Positions 7,607 to 16,345 of a stretch of 64,000 nucleotides of DNA are shown here, in pieces. The DNA lies in NCBI RefSeq assembly GCF_041949975.1, contig NZ_JBHFQG010000009.1, positions 62,001-126,000 of the forward strand. The letters are read 5' to 3'. The notes under the pieces are model-generated. The model was not told where the DNA came from. It saw only the letters and a list, made by a program, of their open reading frames with translations, and did no database searches. Source of the DNA: Alteribacillus sp041949975. GTDB taxonomy: Bacteria > Bacillota > Bacilli > Bacillales > Marinococcaceae. Position 1 is the first letter of the stretch. The number at the start of each line of letters is the position of its first letter. Made by a program: the position numbers and the translations under genes.

Positions 7607-9427
7607 TTGACATACGGAAAGCGATTAGCCGCACTAATGGGGATGGACACATTCATTGTCACGATTGCTGTCTTTATCGGGGGATTTCTGATTTACAATA
7701 CGGATTATGTGGGATCGGCCATTATCTTTGCCAGCTCGTTCACCTTAATGGTGTCTCACCACATATTTGCGTATCTATTCAAGCTTTATAAACGTGTGTG
7801 GCAATATGCGAGCATTAATGAACTAAAAGAAATCTTTAAAGCTGTTACTTTATCCATTCTTACCACTGCAATCATGCAAACGGTGATATTTAACACCATC
7901 CATTCACGCACTCTATTAATCACATGGATGCTTCACATTTTGTTAATCGGGGGATCTCGATTTGCCTGGAGAATGTATAGAGACACATACATAAAGCCGT
8001 CAAACAAAAAGAAAAAACGTACATTAATTGTGGGGGCAGGTAATGCAGGGACCATGGTAGCAAGGCAGATGCAGCAAGGAAAAGCAAGTGAGTTGCTTCC
8101 TGTGGCTTATGCTGATGACGATATGACCAAACAGCATTTGGAAGTTATGGGGGTGCCAGTTGCAGGACGGGTAAAAGATATACAACAAATTGCAGAGAAT
8201 CTAGAGATTGAACATATTGTCATTGCCATTCCGTCATTGCAAAAGCAAGATGTACAAAGAATATACCAGGAATGCTTAAAAACCAACATAAAAACACAAA
8301 TCCTGCCATTGATGGAAGACTTGCTAAGCGGTAAAGTTTCTGTTAACCAATTCCGTGACGTACAAGTGGAAGACCTGCTCGGTCGTGAACCGGTGGAACT
8401 CGATATCGACGGAATATCCGACTCTATTACCGGTAAAACCGTACTTGTTACAGGCGCAGGCGGATCCATCGGATCAGAAATATGCAGGCAAATTACAAAG
8501 TTCGAGCCAGCCAAACTCATTTTGCTTGGCCACGGGGAAAACAGCATTTACGATATAGAAATGGAATTGAAGAAAAAAGATTTAATAACCGAGTTAATCA
8601 CCGAAATATCTGACGTAAAAGATAAAGAGAAAATGGATATCGTATTTGAACGAGAACGGCCTGCAGTCGTCTTCCATGCAGCCGCACACAAACACGTGCC
8701 TCTCATGGAACGAAATCCTGAAGAAGCTGTCAAAAATAATGTGATAGGTACAAAAAATGTCGCTAAAGCAGCGGATAAATATCGGACAAGCACGTTTGTG
8801 ATGATTTCAAGTGACAAAGCAGTTAATCCTACCAGCGTAATGGGGGCAACCAAAAGAATCGCAGAAATGGTCGTGCAGCACATGGACGCCACCAGTCCAA
8901 CAAAATTTGTCTCCGTCCGGTTTGGTAATGTACTCGGAAGCCGCGGCAGTGTCATTCCATTGTTCAAAAAACAAATTCAAAGCGGCGGTCCAGTTACCGT
9001 TACTCACCCTGACATGACACGTTATTTTATGACGATTCCAGAAGCATCCAGACTTGTCATTCAAGCCGGTGCCCTAGCAAAAGGCGGCGAAATCTTCCTG
9101 CTTGATATGGGAGAGCCCGTCAAAATTGTTGATCTCGCTAAGAACCTTATTAAACTATCAGGTTACAGCGAAGACGAAGTAGGAATAGAGTTCACCGGGA
9201 TGCGGCCCGGTGAAAAAATGTTTGAAGAACTGTTAAAAGACGACGAAGTCTATCCTGAGCAGATCTACCCGAAAATCCACATAGGAAAGACACCGGAAGT
9301 TCATGAACAATTCTACAGTGGTGTAATGAGTAACTACCCTGTACTTACATCGGCAGAATTACGGGATCTTTTAATAAACATCGCGAATTTTAAAACAAAA
9401 GAACATAAACTAGCCAAAATGAGTTAA
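7607..9427 (+). CDS. epsC: EpsC-like membrane-bound UDP-GlcNAc 4,6-dehydratase
   Basis: A 606-residue member of the FlaA1/PglF/CapD long-chain family. Four membrane helices occupy roughly residues 10-125, followed by a first Rossmann fold (LIVGAGNAGTMVARQM) and a catalytic SDR domain with VLVTGAGGSIGSEICRQI near residue 280. The active site reads SSDKAVNPTSVMGATK, with Met in place of the usual Tyr, as in this family. It converts UDP-GlcNAc to the 4-keto-6-deoxy sugar, the first step to bacillosamine, with the aminotransferase and acetyltransferase downstream. AAAGGGGAGG ends right at ATG 7601, so TTG 7607 (six bases on) is the more likely start. GC is higher than in the following cluster. 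Confidence 0.88.
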   Translation: MTYGKRLAALMGMDTFIVTIAVFIGGFLIYNTDYVGSAIIFASSFTLMVSHHIFAYLFKLYKRVWQYASINELKEIFKAVTLSILTTAIMQTVIFNTIHSRTLLITWMLHILLIGGSRFAWRMYRDTYIKPSNKKKKRTLIVGAGNAGTMVARQMQQGKASELLPVAYADDDMTKQHLEVMGVPVAGRVKDIQQIAENLEIEHIVIAIPSLQKQDVQRIYQECLKTNIKTQILPLMEDLLSGKVSVNQFRDVQVEDLLGREPVELDIDGISDSITGKTVLVTGAGGSIGSEICRQITKFEPAKLILLGHGENSIYDIEMELKKKDLITELITEISDVKDKEKMDIVFERERPAVVFHAAAHKHVPLMERNPEEAVKNNVIGTKNVAKAADKYRTSTFVMISSDKAVNPTSVMGATKRIAEMVVQHMDATSPTKFVSVRFGNVLGSRGSVIPLFKKQIQSGGPVTVTHPDMTRYFMTIPEASRLVIQAGALAKGGEIFLLDMGEPVKIVDLAKNLIKLSGYSEDEVGIEFTGMRPGEKMFEELLKDDEVYPEQIYPKIHIGKTPEVHEQFYSGVMSNYPVLTSAELRDLLINIANFKTKEHKLAKMS

Positions 9428-9446
9428 AACGATAGGGGGGAAGGCA

Positions 9447-10331
9447 ATGAAAGTAAGAAAGGCTATTATTCCAGCAGCAGGCTTGGGAACCCGTTTCTTG
9501 CCAGCTACAAAAGCACAGCCAAAAGAAATGCTTCCCATTGTGGACAAGCCAACCATTCAATATATTGTCGAAGAAGCAATTGAATCCGGAATCGAAGATA
9601 TTATCATTGTATCCGGGCGCGGGAAACGTGCGATTGAAGATCATTTTGATAAATCATACGAGCTAGAAGAGACACTATTAAAGAAACAAAAAATGGAGAT
9701 GTTGGATGAAGTACAACGTATTTCCTCTCTTGCAAACATTCACTACATTCGACAAAAGGAACCAAAAGGGCTAGGGCATGCTATCCAATGCGCCAGCCGT
9801 TTTATCGGGGATGAACCATTTGCTGTTCTGCTAGGTGATGATATCGTACAAGCAGAGATGCCATGTCTGCGTCAACTCATCGATGTGTACGAGCGCTATT
9901 CTTCATCAGTGGTCGGCGTACAGCAAGTTCCAGATGAAGATGTATCGAAATACGGCATTGTAGCACCGAAAGGAGAGCCAATTCAGAATGGTGTGGTGCA
10001 TGTACAAAATCTTGTTGAAAAGCCGAAAGTTCTCGATGCTCCGTCAAACTATGCAATCATGGGCAGGTATGTGCTGCGTCCGGAAATCTTTGATATTCTC
10101 GAAACATTGCCGCCCGGTGCAGGCAATGAAATTCAGCTTACAGATGCGATAAAGCAGCTCAATCGACAGCAGGCTGTCCTTGCATGTGAATTCTCCGGAG
10201 AACGCTATGACGTAGGAGACAAGTTTGGATTTATTAAAGCAACCATAGACTTTGCCCTTCAAAGAAATGATTTACGAGAAGGCGTAAAGAATTACGTAGA
10301 AGAAGTTCTTAATAAGGAGCTTGTAAAATAG
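9447..10331 (+). CDS. galU: UTP-glucose-1-phosphate uridylyltransferase
   Basis: A 294-residue full-length GalU. The nucleotide-binding PAAGLGTRFLPATKAQPKEM signature is at residues 9-28, VDKPTIQYIVEEA follows, VLLGDDIV is the metal-binding region and LVEKPK the sugar-binding segment near residue 190. It makes UDP-glucose from UTP and glucose-1-phosphate, feeding the UDP-glucose dehydrogenase at 29640 and glycosyltransferases. It lies 20 bases after the EpsC-like gene, with a GGGGGGAAGG ribosome binding site, and is followed by a strong terminator. Base composition matches the dehydratase gene, not the AT-rich block after it. Confidence 0.93.
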   Translation: MKVRKAIIPAAGLGTRFLPATKAQPKEMLPIVDKPTIQYIVEEAIESGIEDIIIVSGRGKRAIEDHFDKSYELEETLLKKQKMEMLDEVQRISSLANIHYIRQKEPKGLGHAIQCASRFIGDEPFAVLLGDDIVQAEMPCLRQLIDVYERYSSSVVGVQQVPDEDVSKYGIVAPKGEPIQNGVVHVQNLVEKPKVLDAPSNYAIMGRYVLRPEIFDILETLPPGAGNEIQLTDAIKQLNRQQAVLACEFSGERYDVGDKFGFIKATIDFALQRNDLREGVKNYVEEVLNKELVK

Positions 10332-10342
10332 AACAGAACGGT

Positions 10343-10386
10343 CCCTTAAAGCAGACTTCAATTTTGCTTTAAGGGGTGTTTTTTGT
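10343..10386 (+). terminator. Strong terminator between galU and the bacillosamine genes
   Basis: CCCTTAAAGCA and TGCTTTAAGGG form an 11-bp perfect stem with a 10-base loop and a GTGTTTTTT tail. It sits inside what would otherwise be one operon, so read-through by the EAR-type RNA upstream, or a separate promoter, is needed for the downstream genes. It also marks the boundary to the AT-rich block. Confidence 0.85.
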
Positions 10387-10482
10387 GTAAGAGATCATTA
10401 GCAGTTTAGTAGTTGGTTGGATAAAGTTCCAGTCAAGTACTAAGCAACTAAGTGACTTCATAGAGGAAGGACGTTTTTAACA

Positions 10483-11595
10483 ATGGGAGATAGGATATTC
10501 CTCTCATCACCGCATATGAGTGATGAGGGCTATGAAATGGAATTTGTTAAAGAAGCTTTTGATACAAACTGGATTGCACCGCTTGGGGAAAATGTGAATG
10601 AATTTGAAAATGAACTAGCTGCTAAAGTTGGTTCTAATGCTGCTGCAGCACTATCCTCTGGAACTGCTGCTATTCACTTAGCACTAAGAGCAGCTGAAGT
10701 AGGTGAAGGAGATATTGTGTTCTGCCCAACACTTACATTCTCAGCCACAGCTAATCCCATTATCTATCAAAATGCCACACCTGTATTTATAGATAGTAAT
10801 TATGAAACGTGGAATATGTGCCCCAAAGCTTTAGAAGAAGCATTTGAGAAATATCCAGAAGTGAAGGCAGTCATAGTGGTACATCTTTATGGTTTATCTG
10901 CAGATATGGATAAAATCGTAGAACTGTGTAAGAAACATGATGTTACTTTAATAGAAGATGCTGCTGAGTCTTTAGGAACTTACTATAAAGGGAAGCATAC
11001 GGGAACCTTTGGCGATTATGGTATCTTCTCATTTAATGGGAATAAGATCATCACAACTTCCGGTGGTGGAATGCTCGTTTCCGACAATGAAGAGAGAATT
11101 GCTAAGGCAAGATTTTGGGCTACTCAATCTAGAGATCAAGCAAGACACTATCAGCATAGCGAATTAGGGTTTAATTACCGTATGAGCAATGTCGTTGCTG
11201 GGATTGGAAGAGGGCAGCTTAAGGTTTTAGATCAGAGAGTTGAGAAGAAACGATATATTTTTGAGTTTTATAAAAGAGAGCTTAGTGATCTAGCCGGTGT
11301 TAAGTTTATGCCTTGTAACGAGTGGGATGAACCGAACTACTGGTTAAGTGGTATGACGTTGAGTGAGGAAGTGAGACCACTTGATATGTTGGAAGCTCTT
11401 GAAAATGAAAATATTGAAGCAAGGCCAATATGGAAGCCGATGCATATGCAACCATTTTTTGAGAAGTTTGATTTTGTGGGTACTGATGTTACAGAAAAAC
11501 TATTTGAGAAAGGTGTATGTTTGCCATCAGATACAAAAATATCGGATTCTGATTTGGAGAGAGTAGTAAAGTCTATTAGAAGGTTGTGGTTGTAA
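10483..11595 (+). CDS. DegT/DnrJ/EryC1/StrS aminotransferase (UDP-4-amino sugar, PglE/EpsN-like)
   Basis: A 370-residue PLP enzyme of the sugar aminotransferase family. PLP-binding features include ALSSGTAAIHLALRAA near residue 57, LIEDAAESLGTYYKGK near 160 and the Schiff-base lysine in SFNGNKIITTSGGGM near 187. It would add an amino group from glutamate to the 4-keto sugar made by the EpsC-like dehydratase. With the acetyltransferase and sugar transferase that follow, it completes UDP-N,N'-diacetylbacillosamine synthesis and use. It is the first gene of the AT-rich block; ribosome binding site GAGGAAGGA. Confidence 0.9.
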   Translation: MGDRIFLSSPHMSDEGYEMEFVKEAFDTNWIAPLGENVNEFENELAAKVGSNAAAALSSGTAAIHLALRAAEVGEGDIVFCPTLTFSATANPIIYQNATPVFIDSNYETWNMCPKALEEAFEKYPEVKAVIVVHLYGLSADMDKIVELCKKHDVTLIEDAAESLGTYYKGKHTGTFGDYGIFSFNGNKIITTSGGGMLVSDNEERIAKARFWATQSRDQARHYQHSELGFNYRMSNVVAGIGRGQLKVLDQRVEKKRYIFEFYKRELSDLAGVKFMPCNEWDEPNYWLSGMTLSEEVRPLDMLEALENENIEARPIWKPMHMQPFFEKFDFVGTDVTEKLFEKGVCLPSDTKISDSDLERVVKSIRRLWL

Positions 11596-11597
11596 TA

Positions 11598-12236
11598 ATG
11601 AAAAAATCAAAAGATAGTTTATACAGAAGGTTTATAAAAAGGCCTATAGATTTTTTATTAGCTTCGATTGCTATTATTACTCTGAGTCCAGTTTTTTTAA
11701 TAATTGCTTTTCTGGTTAAAGTAAAGCTAGGTAGTCCGGTGTTGTTTAAACAAAAGAGACCAGGCCTTAATGAGAAGATTTTTACTATGTATAAGTTTAG
11801 GACAATGACGGATGAAAGAGATGAAAATGGTGAGTTATTGCCTAATAATATTCGCCTAACAAAATTTGGGGAAGTCCTAAGGTCTACTTCTTTAGACGAA
11901 TTGCCAGAGCTTTTTAATATATTAAAAGGTGACATGTCTTTTATAGGACCTAGGCCATTATTAATTGAATACTTACCACTCTATACTGAATATCAAAAGC
12001 AACGACATGGTGTAAGGCCTGGTTTATCGGGATTAGCTCAAATAAATGGAAGGAATACAATAACTTGGGAAGAAAAGTTTGACTATGATATTCAATATGT
12101 TGAGAACATTACTCTTAAGTTAGATTGCAAAATCGTCATTCAAACTATCAGAAAGGTATTTAAGCAGGAAGGTGTTAACAGTAGTGATAATGTAACTATG
12201 GAGAAATTTAAAGGCAGCATAGACAATGACCAATAA
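11598..12236 (+). CDS. Undecaprenyl-phosphate sugar phosphotransferase (EpsL/PglC-like)
   Basis: A 212-residue monotopic phosphoglycosyl transferase. One hydrophobic re-entrant helix (RPIDFLLASIAIITLSPVFL, about residues 15-34), then KQKRPGLNEKIFTMYKFRTM, TSLDELPELFNILKGDMSFIGPRP with the catalytic Asp-Glu pair, and RPGLSGLAQINGRN. It primes repeat-unit assembly by moving phospho-bacillosamine, or a related sugar, to undecaprenyl phosphate at the inner membrane face. It follows the aminotransferase by two bases. Start at ATG 11598; a GTG at 11586 lies within the previous gene. Confidence 0.9.
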   Translation: MKKSKDSLYRRFIKRPIDFLLASIAIITLSPVFLIIAFLVKVKLGSPVLFKQKRPGLNEKIFTMYKFRTMTDERDENGELLPNNIRLTKFGEVLRSTSLDELPELFNILKGDMSFIGPRPLLIEYLPLYTEYQKQRHGVRPGLSGLAQINGRNTITWEEKFDYDIQYVENITLKLDCKIVIQTIRKVFKQEGVNSSDNVTMEKFKGSIDNDQ

Positions 12237-12261
12237 ATGAATCTGGAGAGGAAGTAACTCT

Positions 12262-12903
12262 GTGAATAACAAAGATATTTATATAGTTGGTGCAGGGACT
12301 TATGGAGAAGCAATGTTTGAATTAGCTGAAATACTAGGTTATAAAGTTAAAGCCTTTTTTGATGAAGATGAGAAGAAGCTTCATGAATCAATAATGGGTG
12401 TAGAAATAACTGATAAATTCTCAAATTTATCATGTCAAGAAATAAAAGGCAAACAGTTTATTGTTGCAATAGGAAATAATGAAGCAAGGTTCAATATTAT
12501 GAATGAAATTAACTCATTAGGAGGTAATACCCCATCCTTAATCCATCCAACAGCAGTGATAAGCCCAAGTGCCGAAATTGGTATAGGGGTGTATATACAG
12601 GCAAATGTATACATTTGGACAAAAGTAAAGGTTAATGACTTTAGTATTATTAGCCCTAATTCTGTAATAGCACATCATTCCACAATTGGAAAAGCGTGTC
12701 TTGTTTCAACACTTACTGGCATAGGAGCTTCTATAAAAGTCGAAGATAAAGTTTTTATTGGGATGGGTTCAACTATAGTTACAGGATTGGCTTATATAAG
12801 AGAAAATTCTATTATTGGAGCAGGGGCAGTAGTCCTTAAAAATACAGAAAGAAATAGCGTTTATGCTGGCATTCCTGCCAAAAAAATTAGGAGTATTAAA
12901 TAG
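12262..12903 (+). CDS. PglD/NeuD-family sugar O/N-acyltransferase
   Basis: A 213-residue protein: an N-terminal Rossmann-like domain (IYIVGAGTYGEAMFELAEILGY) binds the nucleotide sugar and a C-terminal left-handed beta-helix of hexapeptide repeats (from HPTAVISPSAEIGIG to SIIGAGAVVLKNT) binds acetyl-CoA. His in SVIAHHSTIGKAC is the probable catalytic base. In bacillosamine synthesis this enzyme acetylates the 4-amino group using acetyl-CoA. It starts with GTG after GGAGAGGAAG. Its position after the dehydratase, aminotransferase and sugar transferase supports that role. Confidence 0.88.
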   Translation: MNNKDIYIVGAGTYGEAMFELAEILGYKVKAFFDEDEKKLHESIMGVEITDKFSNLSCQEIKGKQFIVAIGNNEARFNIMNEINSLGGNTPSLIHPTAVISPSAEIGIGVYIQANVYIWTKVKVNDFSIISPNSVIAHHSTIGKACLVSTLTGIGASIKVEDKVFIGMGSTIVTGLAYIRENSIIGAGAVVLKNTERNSVYAGIPAKKIRSIK

Positions 12904-12984
12904 TTAACACTTAACTTAGAAGAGTCAATGAGTGTTTCAAAAAACAAAGAATTTAAATTTTGTGTCGGATTCTAGGGTGAGCAA

Positions 12985-14193
12985 ATGAATATTATATTTT
13001 TATCCATTGGTAAATTAAACAATATCGAAGAAAAAGGGATATACACAGACCTTTTACGGCAATTCAGAGATAATGGCCACAAAGTATATGTTGTTAGTCC
13101 GAGAGAGAAACGTCTAAATAAGCCTACAGAATATGTCGATGAAAATGGAGTTCATTTTTTAAGAGTTAAGATTGGAAATATAACCAAGGTTAGTGTAGTA
13201 GAAAAAGGTATTTCCACAGTGATGATCGAGTACTTGTTCCTTAAAGCAATTAAACAGTACCTTAAGGATGTAAAATTTGACTTAGTATTGTATTCAACCC
13301 CGCCCATAACCTTTGAAAAAGTCATAAGCTATGTTAAAAAGAGAGATAATGCAAGTTCTTATCTATTACTAAAAGATATCTTTCCACAAAACGCTGTGGA
13401 TTTACGCATGCTTAGTAAATATAACCCTTTGTACAGGTATTTTAGATTTAAAGAAAAAAAATTATATAAGAATTCAAATTATATTGGATGCATGTCACAA
13501 GCCAATGTAGATTTTATTTTGAATAACAATCGGAAGTTACCTTCTAATCTAGTTGAAATATGCCCTAATAGCATAGATCCTGAAATAATTGATATTGAAA
13601 AAGGTGAAGAACAGAAAAAAAAAATTAGAGAAAAGTACGAAATACCTTTTGATAAGACAGTTTTTATTTATGGAGGTAATCTTGGCAAACCACAAGGTAT
13701 TGACTATTTAATTAAGTGTTTAAAAGCAAATAAAAATAACAAGCAAGTATATTTTGTGATCGCCGGATCTGGTACCGAATTTAATAAGCTCAAGGCTTTT
13801 TTTAATGAAGAAAAGCCAGGTAATGCTCAGTTGTTTAATCAGTTACCGAAAAATGATTATGAAAACCTGGTAAATTCATGTGATGTAGGACTAATATTTC
13901 TTGATAACCGATTTACAATACCAAATTTCCCCTCGAGATTACTCTCCTATATGCAGGCTTCCATGCCAGTTTTAGCAGCCACGGACGTTAATACAGATGT
14001 TGGAGAAGTTATGGAAAAAGGGAACTTTGGACTATGGTGTGAGAGTAGTAACGTAAATGAGTTTAATAGAGAAGTTCAAAAACTATGTAACAAAGAAGTA
14101 AGACATGAAATGGGAGTAAATGCTAGGAGGTATTTAGAAGAAAATTATACAGCAAGGCATTCATATGACATCATAATGAGTCATTTTAAGTAA
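12985..14193 (+). CDS. Glycosyltransferase family 4 (WbuB-like)
   Basis: A 402-residue GT-B enzyme. The N-terminal half carries LLRQFRDNGHKVYVVSPREK and LLLKDIFPQNAVDL, as in WbuB-type N-acetylfucosaminyl transferases. The C-terminal half has FIYGGNLGKPQGIDYLIKCL and the nucleotide-sugar pocket NFPSRLLSYMQASMPVLAAT. It acts at the cytoplasmic membrane face, adding a sugar to the lipid-linked primer. The three genes that follow make UDP-L-FucNAc, so FucNAc is its likely donor (inference from order and similarity). Confidence 0.82.
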   Translation: MNIIFLSIGKLNNIEEKGIYTDLLRQFRDNGHKVYVVSPREKRLNKPTEYVDENGVHFLRVKIGNITKVSVVEKGISTVMIEYLFLKAIKQYLKDVKFDLVLYSTPPITFEKVISYVKKRDNASSYLLLKDIFPQNAVDLRMLSKYNPLYRYFRFKEKKLYKNSNYIGCMSQANVDFILNNNRKLPSNLVEICPNSIDPEIIDIEKGEEQKKKIREKYEIPFDKTVFIYGGNLGKPQGIDYLIKCLKANKNNKQVYFVIAGSGTEFNKLKAFFNEEKPGNAQLFNQLPKNDYENLVNSCDVGLIFLDNRFTIPNFPSRLLSYMQASMPVLAATDVNTDVGEVMEKGNFGLWCESSNVNEFNREVQKLCNKEVRHEMGVNARRYLEENYTARHSYDIIMSHFK

Positions 14194-14213
14194 AGTGGAA
14201 AAGAGGTAATTTT

Positions 14214-15236
14214 ATGTTTGAAAATAAGACTCTATTAATCACAGGTGGCACTGGTTCTTTTGGAAATGCTGTAATGAAAAGATTTTTAGATACAGATATA
14301 AAAGAAATTCGTGTATTTTCTAGGGATGAGAAGAAACAGGATGAGATCCGTAATTATTTTAAAAGTGAAAAGCTGAAATTTTATATTGGTGATGTACGGG
14401 ATATTAACAGTGTTCGTGACGCGATGTTTGGAGTGGATTATATTTTTCATGCTGCAGCCCTAAAACAAGTTCCATCATGCGAGTTCTTTCCGATGGAAGC
14501 TGTTAAGACAAATATTCAAGGCACAGATAATGTTTTAACAGCCGCTATCAATAGTGGTGTAAAAAAAGTAATAAGTCTCTCAACAGATAAAGCTGCTTAC
14601 CCAATAAATGCCATGGGAATTTCCAAAGCGATGATGGAAAAGGTGTCTATCGCAAAGTCAAAAACAGTTGATCCAGATAGAACTCTTATATGTAGTACAC
14701 GTTATGGTAACGTGATGGCTTCTAGGGGTTCAGTAATCCCTTTATTTATTGAACAAATAAAAAATGGACAACCATTGACTGTCACTGATCCTAATATGAC
14801 GAGGTTTTTAATGAGTCTTGAAGATGCAGTTGAGCTTGTAGTATTTGCCTTTAAACATGCTGAAGCTGGTGATCTTATGGTCCAAAAAGCACCGGCCTCG
14901 ACTATTGGAGATCTAGCCCTAGCAGTTAAGGAGTTATTTAATGCAGATAATGAAATCCAAGTAATTGGTACTCGCCACGGTGAAAAGCTCTACGAAACTT
15001 TACTTACCAGGGAAGAACACGGAGTTGCGGATGACCTGGGGGGGTTCTACCGAGTACCTGCGGATAAGAGAGATCTTAACTATGATAAATACTTCGTAGA
15101 AGGGGACCAGAAGTTATCATATGAAGATGAGTATAACTCTCATAACACAGACAGACTAAATATAGAACAGATTAAAAATAAATTGTTAAAGCTTGACTAT
15201 GTTCAAGAGGAGTTGAAAGGTTTGATGCAAGTATGA
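14214..15236 (+). CDS. capE: UDP-GlcNAc 4,6-dehydratase/5-epimerase (CapE/FnlA type)
   Basis: A 340-residue soluble SDR. LLITGGTGSFGNAVMKRFL binds NAD(P), HAAALKQVPSCEFFPMEAVKTN is the family signature, and the active site reads STDKAAYPINAMGISKAMMEK with Met-x3-Lys. RYGNVMASRGSVIPLF follows. The enzyme performs dehydration and C5 epimerisation of UDP-GlcNAc, the first step of UDP-L-FucNAc synthesis. It overlaps the next gene by four bases (ATGA), and the three-gene order equals capE-capF-capG of Staphylococcus aureus type 5/8 capsules. Length is normal for CapE. Confidence 0.93.
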   Translation: MFENKTLLITGGTGSFGNAVMKRFLDTDIKEIRVFSRDEKKQDEIRNYFKSEKLKFYIGDVRDINSVRDAMFGVDYIFHAAALKQVPSCEFFPMEAVKTNIQGTDNVLTAAINSGVKKVISLSTDKAAYPINAMGISKAMMEKVSIAKSKTVDPDRTLICSTRYGNVMASRGSVIPLFIEQIKNGQPLTVTDPNMTRFLMSLEDAVELVVFAFKHAEAGDLMVQKAPASTIGDLALAVKELFNADNEIQVIGTRHGEKLYETLLTREEHGVADDLGGFYRVPADKRDLNYDKYFVEGDQKLSYEDEYNSHNTDRLNIEQIKNKLLKLDYVQEELKGLMQV

Positions 15237-16342
15237 ATATACTAGTGACTGGCGCAAAAGGGTTTATAGGAAAAAACCTTGTAGCAGAATTAAGAAATCA
15301 AAACTACACAAACATCTTTGAATATAGTAAAGAAACAAATCAAAATTTACTAGAGGAATATTGTAAAAAAGCCGATTTTGTGTTTCACCTTGCAGGAGTA
15401 AACCGTCCCAAAGACAAGTCCGAATTCATAGATGGTAACTATGGTTTCACCACAATTCTTCTTAATACGTTAAAAAAACATCATAATACTTGTCCTGTAT
15501 TGTTTTCCTCCTCTGTACAAGCTAAATTGGACAATCCATATGGTATTAGCAAAAAAGCAGGAGAAGACTTGCTGTTTGAATATGGACAGGAGACAGGGGC
15601 CAAAGTGCTTGTCTATCGTTTACCAAATATTTTTGGGAAATGGTGTAAACCAAATTATAACAGTGCGGTAGCAACGTTTTGTCATAATATTGCTCATGAC
15701 TTACCAATAACTATAAAAGATCCAAGTATTACTATTAATTTGATTTATATCGACGACGTAGTAAATGAACTGATCAACGCATTAGAGGGTAACGAAAATA
15801 CAAATGGTGATTTTTGTAAAGTCCCTAAAATTCACAATGTCACCCTAGGAGAGATAACTGATTTACTTTATTCATTTAAAAGTAGCCGCGAAGAACGTAC
15901 TATTCCTGATATGTCTAGTAACTTTACTAAGAAGTTATATAGTACGTACCTGAGTTATTTACCAGAAAATCGGTTTAGTTATGACCTTAAAATGAATGTA
16001 GACCATAGAGGATCTTTTACAGAATTTATTAAGACTCCTGATAGAGGTCAAGTTTCTGTTAATATATCTAAGCCAGGCATAACCAAAGGTAATCATTGGC
16101 ACCATACAAAAAATGAGAAATTTTTAGTAGTAAGTGGAAAAGGGGTTATTCGTTTTAGAAAGATTGGATCCAATGATGTGATTGAATACTATGTCAGCGG
16201 AAATAAGATGGAAGTTGTAGATATTCCTACTGGTTACACACATAACATTGAAAACCTGGGAGATACCGACATGATCACCATTATGTGGGCAAATGAGCTT
16301 TTTGATTCAGATAACCCAGACACTTACTATTTGGAGGTATAA
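15233..16342 (+). CDS. capF: CapF-type UDP-2-acetamido-2,6-dideoxy-hexulose reductase with cupin domain
   Basis: A 369-residue bifunctional protein. Residues 1-245 form an SDR reductase (ILVTGAKGFIGKNLVAEL; FHLAGVNRPKDKSEF; catalytic YGISKKAGEDLL). Residues about 250-369 form a cupin (DHRGSFTEFIKTPDRGQVSVN, then GNHWHHTKNEKFLVVSGKG with metal-binding His and Glu, and TGYTHNIENLG). Known CapF enzymes epimerise C3 with the cupin and reduce C4 with NADPH, giving UDP-N-acetyl-L-pneumosamine/talosamine. It is coupled to capE by overlap and followed after three bases by capG. Confidence 0.93.
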   Translation: MNILVTGAKGFIGKNLVAELRNQNYTNIFEYSKETNQNLLEEYCKKADFVFHLAGVNRPKDKSEFIDGNYGFTTILLNTLKKHHNTCPVLFSSSVQAKLDNPYGISKKAGEDLLFEYGQETGAKVLVYRLPNIFGKWCKPNYNSAVATFCHNIAHDLPITIKDPSITINLIYIDDVVNELINALEGNENTNGDFCKVPKIHNVTLGEITDLLYSFKSSREERTIPDMSSNFTKKLYSTYLSYLPENRFSYDLKMNVDHRGSFTEFIKTPDRGQVSVNISKPGITKGNHWHHTKNEKFLVVSGKGVIRFRKIGSNDVIEYYVSGNKMEVVDIPTGYTHNIENLGDTDMITIMWANELFDSDNPDTYYLEV

Positions 16343-16345
16343 AAA